This document shows, in pieces, positions 51,191 through 59,544 of a stretch of 64,000 nt of DNA (position 1 is its first letter; each line of letters begins with the position of its first letter). The translations under genes and the position numbers were made by a program. Source of the stretch: Massiliimalia sp964370215 (GTDB taxonomy: Bacteria; Bacillota; Clostridia; Oscillospirales; Ruminococcaceae). Location of the stretch: assembly GCA_964370215.1 (NCBI GenBank), contig CAYJIM010000001.1, positions 62,001 to 126,000 on the forward strand, read 5' to 3'. The notes below the pieces were generated by a model. That model was not told the DNA's origin. It saw only the letters and a list, made by a program, of their open reading frames with translations, and ran no database searches.

Positions 51191-52528
51191 ATGGCAACAA
51201 AACTGAACGACAAGTATCTATCATCTTTTATTGGCGAAAGCGAACTGTGTGGCATGCAGCCACTTGTGAATGCAGTACACGAAGAGCTAACACAAAAAAC
51301 AGGGCTTGGCAATGATTTTTTAGGTTGGGTAACATTGCCAACCGATTATGATAAAGAAGAACTACAACGCATGAAAAAAGCAGCAGAAAAAATCAAAAAT
51401 GACTCTGACATTTTAATCGTCATTGGAATTGGTGGCTCCTATCTCGGGGCAAGGGCTGCAATTGAAGTATTACAATCTCCATTTTACAATAACTTGAAAA
51501 AAGATACGCCGGACATTTATTTTGTCGGAAACAACATCAGTCCCACTTATCTCAATGAGGTATTGTCGATCTGTGAAGGGCGTGACATTTCTGTTAATGT
51601 TATTTCAAAATCCGGCACAACCACCGAACCTGCTTTGGCATTCCGTGTGTTCCGTGAATTGTTAGAACAAAAATACGGGGTAGAAGAAGCACGCAAACGT
51701 ATTTACGCAACCACTGACCGTGCACGCGGTACTTTAAAAGAATTAGCAGATAAAGAAGGCTATGAAAGTTTTGTTATTCCGGATGATGTAGGAGGCCGCT
51801 TCTCGGTGCTTACACCAGTAGGTCTTTTGCCAATCGCTGTAAGCGGTTGCAATATCACGGCGATGATGGAAGGGGCAGCAGAAGCACAACAAGCTCTTTG
51901 TGATCCATCACTTGCGGCAAATGATTGTTACCGCTATGCGGCATACCGCAACATTCTATTGCAAAAAGGCAAAAAAGTAGAAATGATGATCTGCTATGAT
52001 CCTGCATTCACCACCATGAACGAATGGTTCAAACAATTGTTTGGTGAGAGTGAAGGGAAGGATCAGAAGGGGATTTACCCGAGCAGCGCAATTTTCTCGA
52101 CTGACCTGCATTCGCTAGGTCAATTTGTACAAGACGGCTCTCGTATCATGTTTGAAACCGTCGTTGATATTCAAAAACCAAAACAAGATTTCTTTGTCAA
52201 AGACGATCCGCAAAACTTGGATGGATTGAACTTCCTTTCAAATCAAAACATGAGCGTTGTCAATCGCCGTGCATTGGAAGGCACGATCATTGCGCATACC
52301 GAAGGTGGCACACCAAACATGCTATTGGAACTTCCTGAAATGAATGAGCATGAATTGGGGTACTTTATCTACTTTATGGAAAAAGCGTGTGCTATTTCTG
52401 GTTATTTACTCGGTGTTAATCCATTTGATCAACCGGGGGTAGAAAGTTACAAAAAGAATATGTTTGCATTACTTGGTAAACCTGGCTATGAAGACGAAAA
52501 GCAGGCATTGCTCGAAAAACTCAATTAA
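51191..52528 (+). CDS. pgi: Glucose-6-phosphate isomerase
   Basis: 445 residues, the short form typical of Firmicutes. Family signatures: VIGIGGSYLGARAAIEVL, VISKSGTTTEPALAFRVFRELL, DDVGGRFSVLTPVGLLP and GVNPFDQPGVESYKKNMFALLG. It interconverts glucose 6-phosphate and fructose 6-phosphate in glycolysis. The ATG is preceded by GGGGG at a suitable distance. It is followed by a small P-loop gene 70 bases downstream, possibly co-transcribed; the gap contains a short CAGCC/GGCTG hairpin. Confidence 0.97.
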   Translation: MATKLNDKYLSSFIGESELCGMQPLVNAVHEELTQKTGLGNDFLGWVTLPTDYDKEELQRMKKAAEKIKNDSDILIVIGIGGSYLGARAAIEVLQSPFYNNLKKDTPDIYFVGNNISPTYLNEVLSICEGRDISVNVISKSGTTTEPALAFRVFRELLEQKYGVEEARKRIYATTDRARGTLKELADKEGYESFVIPDDVGGRFSVLTPVGLLPIAVSGCNITAMMEGAAEAQQALCDPSLAANDCYRYAAYRNILLQKGKKVEMMICYDPAFTTMNEWFKQLFGESEGKDQKGIYPSSAIFSTDLHSLGQFVQDGSRIMFETVVDIQKPKQDFFVKDDPQNLDGLNFLSNQNMSVVNRRALEGTIIAHTEGGTPNMLLELPEMNEHELGYFIYFMEKACAISGYLLGVNPFDQPGVESYKKNMFALLGKPGYEDEKQALLEKLN

Positions 52529-52598
52529 GTTATTTCAGCCACACCGGCTGCAATAAAATACTAGGCGGAGTGATCCGTTTATCTAGGAGGAAATCAAT

Positions 52599-53009
52599 AT
52601 GATTAAATTGATTGTAGGAAGCAAAGGAACCGGCAAGACAAAAATTCTGATTGACGAAGTCAACAAAGCAGCAAGAACCAGTAACGGCTCGGTAGTTTGC
52701 GTCGAAAAGGAAATGACACTTGGTTATGAAATTATCCCGCAAGTGCGTTTGATCCATGCAGATGAGTACAAAGTAAATGGGTTTGATGCAGCATACGGAT
52801 TCATCTGTGGCATTCTGGCAAGCAACTATGATATTAAAGATATCTATATTGATGGCATTTTGAAAATTGGTGGTGCTAGCAAAGATTTGGATGGATTTGC
52901 AGCATTGGTAACAGCAATCGACAAACAAGTCGGTGACCAAGCAACAGTAACATTCACTGTTTCGGCGGATGTTGCACAGTTGCCAGAGAGTTTGAAAAAA
53001 TACTTATAA
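52599..53009 (+). CDS. Small P-loop ATP-binding protein, unknown function
   Basis: 136 residues. A Walker A motif opens the protein (MIKLIVGSKGTGKTKILIDEV), and a hydrophobic strand ending in acidic residues (KDIYIDGILKIGG) may be Walker B. The rest resembles a reduced RecA-like fold: EVNKAARTSNGSVVCVEKE, IIPQVRLIHADEY, ATVTFTVSADVAQLPE. Proteins of this size and start are common next to house-keeping genes in Clostridia but have no assigned role that I know. AGGAGG lies 8 bases before the ATG. Confidence 0.65.
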   Translation: MIKLIVGSKGTGKTKILIDEVNKAARTSNGSVVCVEKEMTLGYEIIPQVRLIHADEYKVNGFDAAYGFICGILASNYDIKDIYIDGILKIGGASKDLDGFAALVTAIDKQVGDQATVTFTVSADVAQLPESLKKYL

Positions 53010-53023
53010 TTAAAGTGATAATC

Positions 53024-53100
53024 AAAAGAATGTGTCATTGGATTGTGAGACAGGGGTAGAATTGTGCCTATAGTATCATATACCAATGACACATTCTTTT
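53024..53100. repeat. 18-bp inverted repeat with 41-base loop
   Basis: Arms AAAAGAATGTGTCATTGG and CCAATGACACATTCTTTT (53024-53041 and 53083-53100) are perfectly complementary, but the loop is 41 bases, unlike the compact terminators elsewhere. It starts 14 bases after a stop codon and probably acts as terminator for the P-loop gene. Confidence 0.65.
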
Positions 53101-53102
53101 AA

Positions 53103-53182
53103 ACACAGAACATGTCGCTAAATAAAAATTTAGCGACATTAAGGGGACTGTATGATCACATTCCTTATCATACAAACTGTGT
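53103..53182. other. Possible three-way-junction structured element
   Basis: An outer stem ACACAG / CTGTGT (53103-53108 and 53177-53182) encloses a 12-bp hairpin ATGTCGCTAAAT / ATTTAGCGACAT (53112-53123 and 53128-53139) and a 7-bp hairpin GTATGAT / ATCATAC (53150-53156 and 53167-53173). It lies upstream of a separate promoter and contains no gene that I can support. Confidence 0.45.
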
Positions 53183-53204
53183 ATTAGATAAAATGAGTGG
53201 CCAC

Positions 53205-53234
53205 TTGCAATTAGGAGATATTTTTTGCTATAAT
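53205..53234 (+). promoter_or_regulatory. Promoter of the small membrane protein and xer genes
   Basis: TTGCAA (53205-53210), 18-base spacer, TATAAT (53229-53234). Confidence 0.65.
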
Positions 53235-53317
53235 AGTATTTAGTTGCACTGATGTCTTATCCAAAGTGTATTGTTTGTGTTCCACCATTTGATTGGTTGA
53301 GGGGGGTATAATATATT

Positions 53318-53545
53318 ATGTATGTCAAAAAATCTGTTTTACTGGCTTTATGCTTTGCTATGATCAGTCTTATTACCGGTATTGGCATGGTTGCTTACCA
53401 CTGGGGCTATATGCAATGTGACATTGATAACCTCGTCACAGGAACAAGTGCACCAGCAAGCGTCACTATGATTGTGGGGATACCGTTTATTATAATCACA
53501 CTGATTCTTATACTGTTTGCAATCATTTTAGCCAAGCGAAAGTAA
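53318..53545 (+). CDS. Small two-helix membrane protein, unknown
   Basis: 75 residues: MYVKKSVLLALCFAMISLIT forms the first hydrophobic segment, a short loop with one cysteine (YMQCDIDNLVTGTSAP) follows, then a second segment VTMIVGIPFIIITLILILFA ending in KRK. I do not recognise it. It precedes the recombinase gene by 50 bases and probably shares its transcript. GAGGGGGG lies upstream of the ATG at somewhat long distance. Confidence 0.5.
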   Translation: MYVKKSVLLALCFAMISLITGIGMVAYHWGYMQCDIDNLVTGTSAPASVTMIVGIPFIIITLILILFAIILAKRK

Positions 53546-53595
53546 TATGCGCATTTACAAAAACACATAAAACAAATTTGATTGGAGGTTTTTAT

Positions 53596-54576
53596 TTGTA
53601 TCAAGATTGTCCAGAATTGTTGCGCAACTATCTGTTTTATTTAGAAACGATCAAAGGTCGATCCAAAACAACAGTACAGGGTTATCATATTGACCTTCGG
53701 ATGTTATTGCGATTTTTAAAGAAACACAAAAAATTGGTAGCAGCAAGTATTCCATTAGAGGAAATAAAAATTGAAGATATTTCAGTCGAGTTGTTGCAAG
53801 ACACTACCCTTTCTGACATTTATGAGTTCTTGCATTTTACATTAACTCGCTGTGGAAATCAAGCAAAGACAAGGGCACGAAAAGTCTCTTCTATTCGAGG
53901 TTTTTTCAAATATCTGACCAACCATGCGATGGTTCTTTCAGCGAATCCTGTTTTGAATTTAGAGATGCCATCTACTAAGAAAGCCTTGCCCAAATATCTT
54001 ACATTAGAAAATTGTTATACATTATTAAAAAATTTGGACAGCAAACAAATTGAACGTGACTTTTGTGCTTTGGTGTTGTTTTTAAATTGTGGTATGCGGT
54101 TAAGTGAATTGGTTGGCATCAATCATTACGATATACGAGAGAATCAGCTACTACTGCGTGGGAAAGGCAATAAAGAGCGTATTGTATATCTCAATCAAGC
54201 TTGTCTAGATAGCATTGCAATTTATCAGCAAAAAACGGCAACACAATTTCATGATAAGCCCCATGACAGAGATGCATTGTTTTTGAGTAGTCGAGGGAAT
54301 CGTATTTCAAAGCGACAGGTACAACGCATTGTAGAGCAGGCCCTCAACCAAGCAGGATTGGGACATAATGGGTATTCTCCCCATAAATTGCGTCATACAG
54401 CTGCTACTATGATGTACCAGCAAGGTGGTGTTGATATTCGTGTATTGCAGGAAGTGTTGGGTCATGCAAATTTAGGGACCACACAGATTTACACGCATGT
54501 TGCCAGCTCACAATTGGAAGAGGCCACTGCCAATCACCCATTGGCATCCGTCAAACCGTCAAAGAAAAATACCTAA
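53596..54576 (+). CDS. Tyrosine recombinase, XerC/XerD type, TTG start
   Basis: 326 residues. N-terminal SAM-like DNA-binding domain (LLRNYLFYLETIKGRSKTTV), then the catalytic domain with the full set of active residues: Arg in CGMRLSELVG, Lys in GKGNKERIVYL, HKLRH, LGHANLGTT and the nucleophile Tyr in QIYTHV. It has the length and order of Xer proteins that resolve chromosome dimers at dif; no phage or integron genes are near, which supports a house-keeping role. A TTG at 53596 is chosen as start because GGAGG ends 7 bases before it, and no better ATG exists. Confidence 0.87.
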   Translation: MYQDCPELLRNYLFYLETIKGRSKTTVQGYHIDLRMLLRFLKKHKKLVAASIPLEEIKIEDISVELLQDTTLSDIYEFLHFTLTRCGNQAKTRARKVSSIRGFFKYLTNHAMVLSANPVLNLEMPSTKKALPKYLTLENCYTLLKNLDSKQIERDFCALVLFLNCGMRLSELVGINHYDIRENQLLLRGKGNKERIVYLNQACLDSIAIYQQKTATQFHDKPHDRDALFLSSRGNRISKRQVQRIVEQALNQAGLGHNGYSPHKLRHTAATMMYQQGGVDIRVLQEVLGHANLGTTQIYTHVASSQLEEATANHPLASVKPSKKNT

Positions 54577-54622
54577 AAAGAGATTACCATTCACCTTGTG
54601 TAGGTGAATGGTAATCTCTTTT
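54576..54622. terminator. Bidirectional terminator between xer and Nramp-like genes
   Basis: Perfect 21-bp inverted repeat, arms 54576-54596 and 54602-54622, five-base loop; the left arm begins in the xer stop codon. Confidence 0.92.
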
Positions 54623-54623
54623 A

Positions 54624-55910
54624 TTAACTGAGTACGGTAATGATATATGCTAACATATTTTGGTATAGGATAATGGCGCGCATATCCGTACTAAAAAACA
54701 GTACTGCTTGCTGACAAACCAACCCACTCATTGCTAAAATCAACACCAAAATACCATTACTGAGGGCGCCGTTGCGGTATTGTGCCATATTCTTTCGATT
54801 GAGCATAATCATCAAAAACAAGCAACAAAACGGTAATAGCAGTACATTGTGGAGCACCATGAGGAATAATAAAGATAGAGGTCTACTGCTCGCAACCAAT
54901 ACGAGTCCACCACATCCGATTAAGCCAACACAAAAGCCCAGTCGAATCAAAACTTTTTTCCACTTTATAGAATGCTGATAAGTGTTTTGAATAAAGCGAC
55001 TAAAACTTGCGACGATGAGTACCGTTGAGCAAAGGCCTGTTAAACAAAGAACGATGGCCATAATAATGCTGCCATTGGTGCCGATAAACGTGTCCAGTGT
55101 TTGAAATAGTTTTGTTTCATCTGTTGCTGTCGCAGAGCTTCGTTGTGCCCGTTGCACCAACGTTCCGCAGACTAAGATGCAGATGCCGATAAACCCTGTA
55201 AAAATGGCAGTCCAAAACAGATTCACTCTTGCGGCGGTCAAGTGACTTTCATCTTGCCAACGTTCTTTTGCCGCAGTACAACCGACAAATAACTGATACG
55301 GCAAAACCATAGCACCCAATAATAAAGCAACGTATACCCAGCTGAACTCTTCTGGGTTGACGGAGGGCAGAAAGACTCCCTCAAAAAACAATCCCCAAGT
55401 AATTTGCCCTGTTGCAGCAGTTAATACCAAAAGCCCACTTACAATCACCAACAACACAATCATGATGCGCCAAATGATGTCAGGAAGTTCAATCAGTACC
55501 GCACAGATCAACACCACAACAATGCCGAACATCAAGTGAACCGGATTTAATTCAGAAAGCAAGGAGCTTAAGCTCATATAGATGCCTACAATATTGCTCA
55601 CAATATAACTAAGCGCACTGCTGATGATGACATACAATAACAGGATCGATACAATCAAACGAAGAAATTTGTTATGGATAGATGCACGTAAACTTTGTGT
55701 CAAAGTACCACCGTTTATCAGACCAAAACGCAAATACATTTCCTGTAGTGCAATGTTAATGGCTGTTGCCAAAATGATGGTCCAAATCATGGAGTAGCCG
55801 AAAGAAATGCCGGCCAACGCACAAATAATAATCATGCTGGGAGAAATAAAGGTTGCCGCAATGATCGAATCTGCGGTCAAAAGTTTAAATTGTTGTTTCC
55901 AAGTACTCAT
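54624..55910 (-). CDS. Nramp-superfamily divalent-metal transporter, divergent
   Basis: 428 residues with about eleven membrane helices of the LeuT-like Nramp fold. The first helix reads TADSIIAATFISPSMIIICALAG; in metal-transporting Nramps this position holds DPGN. The sixth helix reads GAMVLPYQLFVG where MPHN-like sequence with the metal-coordinating methionine is usual. Both metal-site motifs therefore deviate, as reported for Nramp-related magnesium transporters, but specificity here is not known. GTFVNP-like PSVNPEEFSW and TAAKERW segments support the family call. It is convergent with xer and separate from glmS. Confidence 0.75.
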   Translation of the reverse strand: MSTWKQQFKLLTADSIIAATFISPSMIIICALAGISFGYSMIWTIILATAINIALQEMYLRFGLINGGTLTQSLRASIHNKFLRLIVSILLLYVIISSALSYIVSNIVGIYMSLSSLLSELNPVHLMFGIVVVLICAVLIELPDIIWRIMIVLLVIVSGLLVLTAATGQITWGLFFEGVFLPSVNPEEFSWVYVALLLGAMVLPYQLFVGCTAAKERWQDESHLTAARVNLFWTAIFTGFIGICILVCGTLVQRAQRSSATATDETKLFQTLDTFIGTNGSIIMAIVLCLTGLCSTVLIVASFSRFIQNTYQHSIKWKKVLIRLGFCVGLIGCGGLVLVASSRPLSLLFLMVLHNVLLLPFCCLFLMIMLNRKNMAQYRNGALSNGILVLILAMSGLVCQQAVLFFSTDMRAIILYQNMLAYIITVLS

Positions 55911-55946
55911 TTCTTGAGATCGTCTCCTGTTCTAGTGCATTTGTGC

Positions 55947-57770
55947 TTATTCTACTGTGACTGATTTTGCAAGGTTACGTGGTTTGTCAACATCACAGCC
56001 ACGCAGCACAGCCATATAATAGGAAAATAACTGTAATGGAATAATGGTAAGTAACGGCAACAAACTGCTGTCTGTCAAATGTGGGATACGTAAAATATAG
56101 TCTGCGATACTGTCATCTACGACAAATGTTTCTTCGGTGATAAGTAAAACCTTTGCACCACGTGTGGTAACTTCCTTGATATTGCTACACATTTTTTCAA
56201 ACAGTGCCTGTTGTGTTGCAATGGCGACAACTGGGACATCATCGGTGATCAAAGAAATAGTCCCGTGTTTCAACTCCCCTGCTGCATAGGCCTCGCTATG
56301 AATGTAAGAAATTTCTTTGAGCTTTAAAGAACCTTCCTCGGATAAAGCGTAGTCCAGTCCCCTGCCAATAAAAAACAAATCATTGGAATTTTGAAATCTC
56401 GAAGCAATGAATTGGCATTGTTCTGCATGATCCAATACCTGTTTCATTTGTTCCGGTAATGACAACAATTCTGTGCAAATGGATTGAATCTGCGTCGTGG
56501 TCACGGTCTCTTTGAGTAATGCCACATGGAACGCAAAAAGGTAGAGCAGGGCTACCTGTACGGTATATGCCTTAGTACTGGCAACAGCAATTTCAGGTCC
56601 TGCCCATGTATAGAGTACATGGTCGGCTTCCCTTGCAATAGAAGACCCAACGACGTTGACCAATGCTAAAGTACAAATGCCGCGCTCTTTTGCCAATCGT
56701 AGTGCGGCTAAGCTATCCGCGGTTTCCCCCGATTGTGAAATGATCACCAGTAGGTCATTTGTCTGTAAAATAGGATCACAATAGCGAAATTCAGAAGCAA
56801 CCCAGACAGTCGCAGGTATTCGTGCAAACTTTTCCAGTAATGATTTGCCGACGATGCCGGCGTGCATGGCAGTGCCACAAGCGACAAAATGTACCCGTCC
56901 ACATTGTTGTAAAGCCTGCGTGTCAAAACAATCCTCCAGTACCGGCAAGCCATCTTGAATGCGTGGAGAAATCGTTTTCATCAGCGCTTCCGGCTGCTCG
57001 AAAATTTCTTTGAGCATAAAATGCGGAAACCCACCTTTTTCTGCCGCTTCAATGTCCCAGTCAGCGGTAAAGATTTCCTTTTCTAACACTTCCCCATCGG
57101 TATTTTGTACCAATACTTGATCTGCTTTTAGCGTGACGACTTCATTTTCCTCAATTAAATAATAGTTTTTGGTATACTTTAAAATCGCCGGAATATCGGA
57201 AGCGATAAAATTTTCACCCTCACCAAGACCAACAATCAGTGGACTATCTTTGCGTACCGCAAAAATTTGCTCCGGAAAATCTCGAAAGACGACGCCCAAC
57301 GCATAGGAACCTTTCAAACGACTGATAACCTTGCAGAGCGTGTCGAATGGATTGCCATCATAGTAGTAATCCAGCAATTTTGCCACCGTTTCGGTGTCGG
57401 TTTGGGATTCAAATTGATACCCATGCTTGAGTAATCGATTCTTCAGTTCCAAATAATTTTCAATGATGCCGTTATGTACAATAGAAATCAAATGATTGCC
57501 GTGTGGATGAGAATTGATGTCAGAAGGTTCGCCATGAGTCGCCCATCGTGTATGCCCAATACCGCAATGACCAACTGGTTTTCCAACCTGGTTCATGCGT
57601 GTCTCCAGGTCATCCAAACGACCTTTTGCCTTGACCACTTCAATCCCCTTCTCTGCCACAAATACCGCTACTCCGGAGGAGTCGTATCCTCGATATTCCA
57701 ATTTACGCAATCCTTCCACCAAAATAGAGGATGCGTCTCCTTTGCCTGTATAGCCTACAATTCCGCACAT
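55947..57770 (-). CDS. glmS: Glutamine-fructose-6-phosphate aminotransferase (isomerizing)
   Basis: 607 residues, full length. The N-terminal glutaminase domain starts MCGIVGYTG with the Cys2 nucleophile and contains GIGHTRWATHGEP and GSYALGVVF. Two SIS isomerase domains follow (VACGTAMHAGIVGKSLLEK, ISQSGETADSLAALRLA, AVASTKAYTVQVALL), and the chain ends in LAKSVTVE as is usual. It makes glucosamine 6-phosphate from fructose 6-phosphate and glutamine for cell-wall synthesis. AAAGGA precedes the ATG. Expression is controlled by the ribozyme in its leader. Confidence 0.98.
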   Translation of the reverse strand: MCGIVGYTGKGDASSILVEGLRKLEYRGYDSSGVAVFVAEKGIEVVKAKGRLDDLETRMNQVGKPVGHCGIGHTRWATHGEPSDINSHPHGNHLISIVHNGIIENYLELKNRLLKHGYQFESQTDTETVAKLLDYYYDGNPFDTLCKVISRLKGSYALGVVFRDFPEQIFAVRKDSPLIVGLGEGENFIASDIPAILKYTKNYYLIEENEVVTLKADQVLVQNTDGEVLEKEIFTADWDIEAAEKGGFPHFMLKEIFEQPEALMKTISPRIQDGLPVLEDCFDTQALQQCGRVHFVACGTAMHAGIVGKSLLEKFARIPATVWVASEFRYCDPILQTNDLLVIISQSGETADSLAALRLAKERGICTLALVNVVGSSIAREADHVLYTWAGPEIAVASTKAYTVQVALLYLFAFHVALLKETVTTTQIQSICTELLSLPEQMKQVLDHAEQCQFIASRFQNSNDLFFIGRGLDYALSEEGSLKLKEISYIHSEAYAAGELKHGTISLITDDVPVVAIATQQALFEKMCSNIKEVTTRGAKVLLITEETFVVDDSIADYILRIPHLTDSSLLPLLTIIPLQLFSYYMAVLRGCDVDKPRNLAKSVTVE

Positions 57771-57799
57771 AGTAAATTTCCTTTCATGATGAAGTTTGA

Positions 57800-57955
57800 A
57801 TCATTGCAGTTTTGTCTGACAATTGCTTGTCACTTTGTCTACAATGTAACGACTGCTTAACAACAGCCGGAAAGGTATCCGCCGAATTTTCGATCACCTT
57901 TCTCCTCGTCAACCCAATGTTTCTTGTGCGGAATTGGGTCTGGCGCTTTTCATAT
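57800..57955 (-). ncRNA. glmS self-cleaving ribozyme
   Basis: The minus-strand leader shows the glmS ribozyme core in order: AGCGCCAGACCCAATT at the 5' end, AATTGGG-type P2 pairing partner leading into GTTGACGAGGAG, GATCGAAAATTCGGCGG, then ATACCTTTCCGGCTG, with a P3/P4 region ending near AACTGC. Glucosamine 6-phosphate acts as cofactor; cleavage is expected just before the G of GCGCC, between 57947 and 57946, exposing the glmS mRNA to decay. The element runs to about 35 bases before the start codon. Confidence 0.95.
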
Positions 57956-58007
57956 TTTGAGCCTCCTTCCTATGATTTTCCGCAAGATACTGAAGTGTAT
58001 CTACCGT

Positions 58008-58036
58008 ATTATACTAAATTTTCGCATAAATGTCAA
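58008..58036 (-). promoter_or_regulatory. Promoter of glmS
   Basis: Minus strand TTGACA (58031-58036), 17-base spacer, TATAAT (58008-58013), about 55 bases ahead of the ribozyme cleavage site. The 367 bases between glmS and rnfB hold the ribozyme, this promoter and the rnf terminator. Confidence 0.85.
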
Positions 58037-58096
58037 ATTGATGATGAGATATACTCCATGACTATGCAAAAATCAGTCAAATGATGAAAAATAAAT

Positions 58097-58127
58097 GGGT
58101 AGTAGCGAAAAATGATTGCTACTACCC
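58097..58127 (-). terminator. Terminator of the rnf operon
   Basis: 10-bp inverted repeat GGGTAGTAGC / GCTACTACCC (58097-58106 and 58118-58127) with T-rich sequence after it on the minus strand, 11 bases past the rnfB stop. Confidence 0.8.
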
Positions 58128-58137
58128 GATATTCTTA

Positions 58138-58926
58138 CTAGTCGACGATACAGTGCATCATACAAACATCTACACATTTACCACAGTTGGTACATTTGTG
58201 GTAATCAATCCGTGCTTTGTTGTTTTCCACATGGATCGCATCAAACTCACATGCCTTTTCACAACGCTTACAACCAATGCAACCTACCGTACAAGCCGCA
58301 CGGGTGTACTTGCCCATATCGGCATTGAAACATTTGACCAAGACTGTTTGAGAGCGCTTGTGCATGCCAATGATGCCTTTTGGACAGGTTTTGGCACAAA
58401 TACCACAACCAATACATTTGGCAGGGTCTACCGATGCCACACCGTCTTGTACGCTGATGGCTTGGTATGGACATGCAACTGCACAGTCCCCAAGACCCAA
58501 GCAACCATAACCGCAAAGCGTATGACCACTGTAATAAAGGTTACAAGCGGCACAGCTTTGCAAGCCATCATATTGATAAAGACCTTTTGTGCTGTTGACA
58601 GTTCCTTGACAATAAACTTCTGCTACAACAGGCTCCAACGCTTCTCCTGCTCGTCCCAAAATATCCCCTAAGGCCGTGACGGTTGCCGCACCACCCGGTA
58701 GACATAGATTGGTAGCGACCGATTCATCCTCAACCAACGCATTGGCATAGGATTCACAACCGGTATACCCGCAAGCGCCACAGTTGGCACCTGGCAAGGC
58801 TTCTTTTACTTTTTCTGTCGTCTGATTGACTTCTACTGCAAATACCTTCGAGAAGATGGAGAGTAAAAGCCCAGCAAATAGGCCGATTCCAACGAAAATT
58901 AAAACCGGTGTTAAGATCTGTTCCAT
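58138..58926 (-). CDS. rnfB: Rnf complex subunit B (electron-transport iron-sulfur protein)
   Basis: 262 residues. An N-terminal membrane helix (LTPVLIFVGIGLFAGLLLSIFS) is followed by a 4Fe-4S domain with CGACGYTGCESYANAL and a later CAAC, then several ferredoxin-type clusters: CIGCGICAKTCPKGI, CIGCKRCEKACEFDAI and CTNCGKCVDVCMMHC. RnfB accepts electrons from reduced ferredoxin and passes them into the complex. It is the last gene of the rnfCDGEAB order usual in Clostridia, and starts 15 bases after rnfA. Confidence 0.95.
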   Translation of the reverse strand: MEQILTPVLIFVGIGLFAGLLLSIFSKVFAVEVNQTTEKVKEALPGANCGACGYTGCESYANALVEDESVATNLCLPGGAATVTALGDILGRAGEALEPVVAEVYCQGTVNSTKGLYQYDGLQSCAACNLYYSGHTLCGYGCLGLGDCAVACPYQAISVQDGVASVDPAKCIGCGICAKTCPKGIIGMHKRSQTVLVKCFNADMGKYTRAACTVGCIGCKRCEKACEFDAIHVENNKARIDYHKCTNCGKCVDVCMMHCIVD

Positions 58927-58941
58927 CAGCTTTTCCTCCTT

Positions 58942-59544
58942 TTATGCGAATAATCCATCAACCAAGCCACCGAAGCCAATGAATGCAATCGATACAATAC
59001 TAGCAGCGACCAAGGTGACAGGAATGCCTTTGAAAGCTGTCGGTACATCACTCGCATCTACACGTTCACGAACGCCAGCGAAGAGTACCAAAGCAAGGGT
59101 AAACCCAATCCCCGCACCCAATGCGTTGACCATTGATTCTAAGAAATTGAATTCACTTTCCACGTTGAGCAAGGTAACCCCTAAAACGGCACAGTTGGTG
59201 GTAATCAATGGTAGATACACGCCAAGAGCGCTGTAAAGTGATTTCATATAGCGTTTGAGTAGAATTTCAACCAATTGTACAAACAATGCGATGACCAAAA
59301 TAAAGGCCATGGTGTTGAGGTATTGCAACCCGTTTGGGACAAGGAAAAAAGTGTAAATCGGGTAAGTCATGGCAGTTGCAAGCAACATGACAAAAATGAC
59401 AGCACCACTCATCCCAAGGGCGGATTCCATTTTTTTGGAAACCCCGAGGAATGGGCAGATCCCCATAAATTTACTCAAAACAAAGTTGTCAGTCAGAATG
59501 GCACTGAACAGAATAATCAAAAAGGTATTGAGCGCTTCACTCAT
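58942..59544 (-). CDS. rnfA: Rnf complex subunit A
   Basis: 200 residues, six membrane helices, family-typical LSAILTDNFVLSKFMGICPFLG near the N-terminus and LGAGIGFTLALVLFAGVRERVD later. RnfA and RnfE are homologous antiparallel membrane subunits that together hold a 2Fe-2S cluster between conserved cysteines (Cys in FMGICPFLG and in ITTNCAVLGV). Its start overlaps the rnfE stop by 4 bases, so the two are translationally coupled. Confidence 0.96.
   Translation of the reverse strand: MSEALNTFLIILFSAILTDNFVLSKFMGICPFLGVSKKMESALGMSGAVIFVMLLATAMTYPIYTFFLVPNGLQYLNTMAFILVIALFVQLVEILLKRYMKSLYSALGVYLPLITTNCAVLGVTLLNVESEFNFLESMVNALGAGIGFTLALVLFAGVRERVDASDVPTAFKGIPVTLVAASIVSIAFIGFGGLVDGLFA

Noticed and set aside
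53596..54576. Phage or integron integrase
   Set aside because: No attachment-site duplication, excisionase or cargo nearby, and residue pattern and size fit house-keeping Xer proteins.
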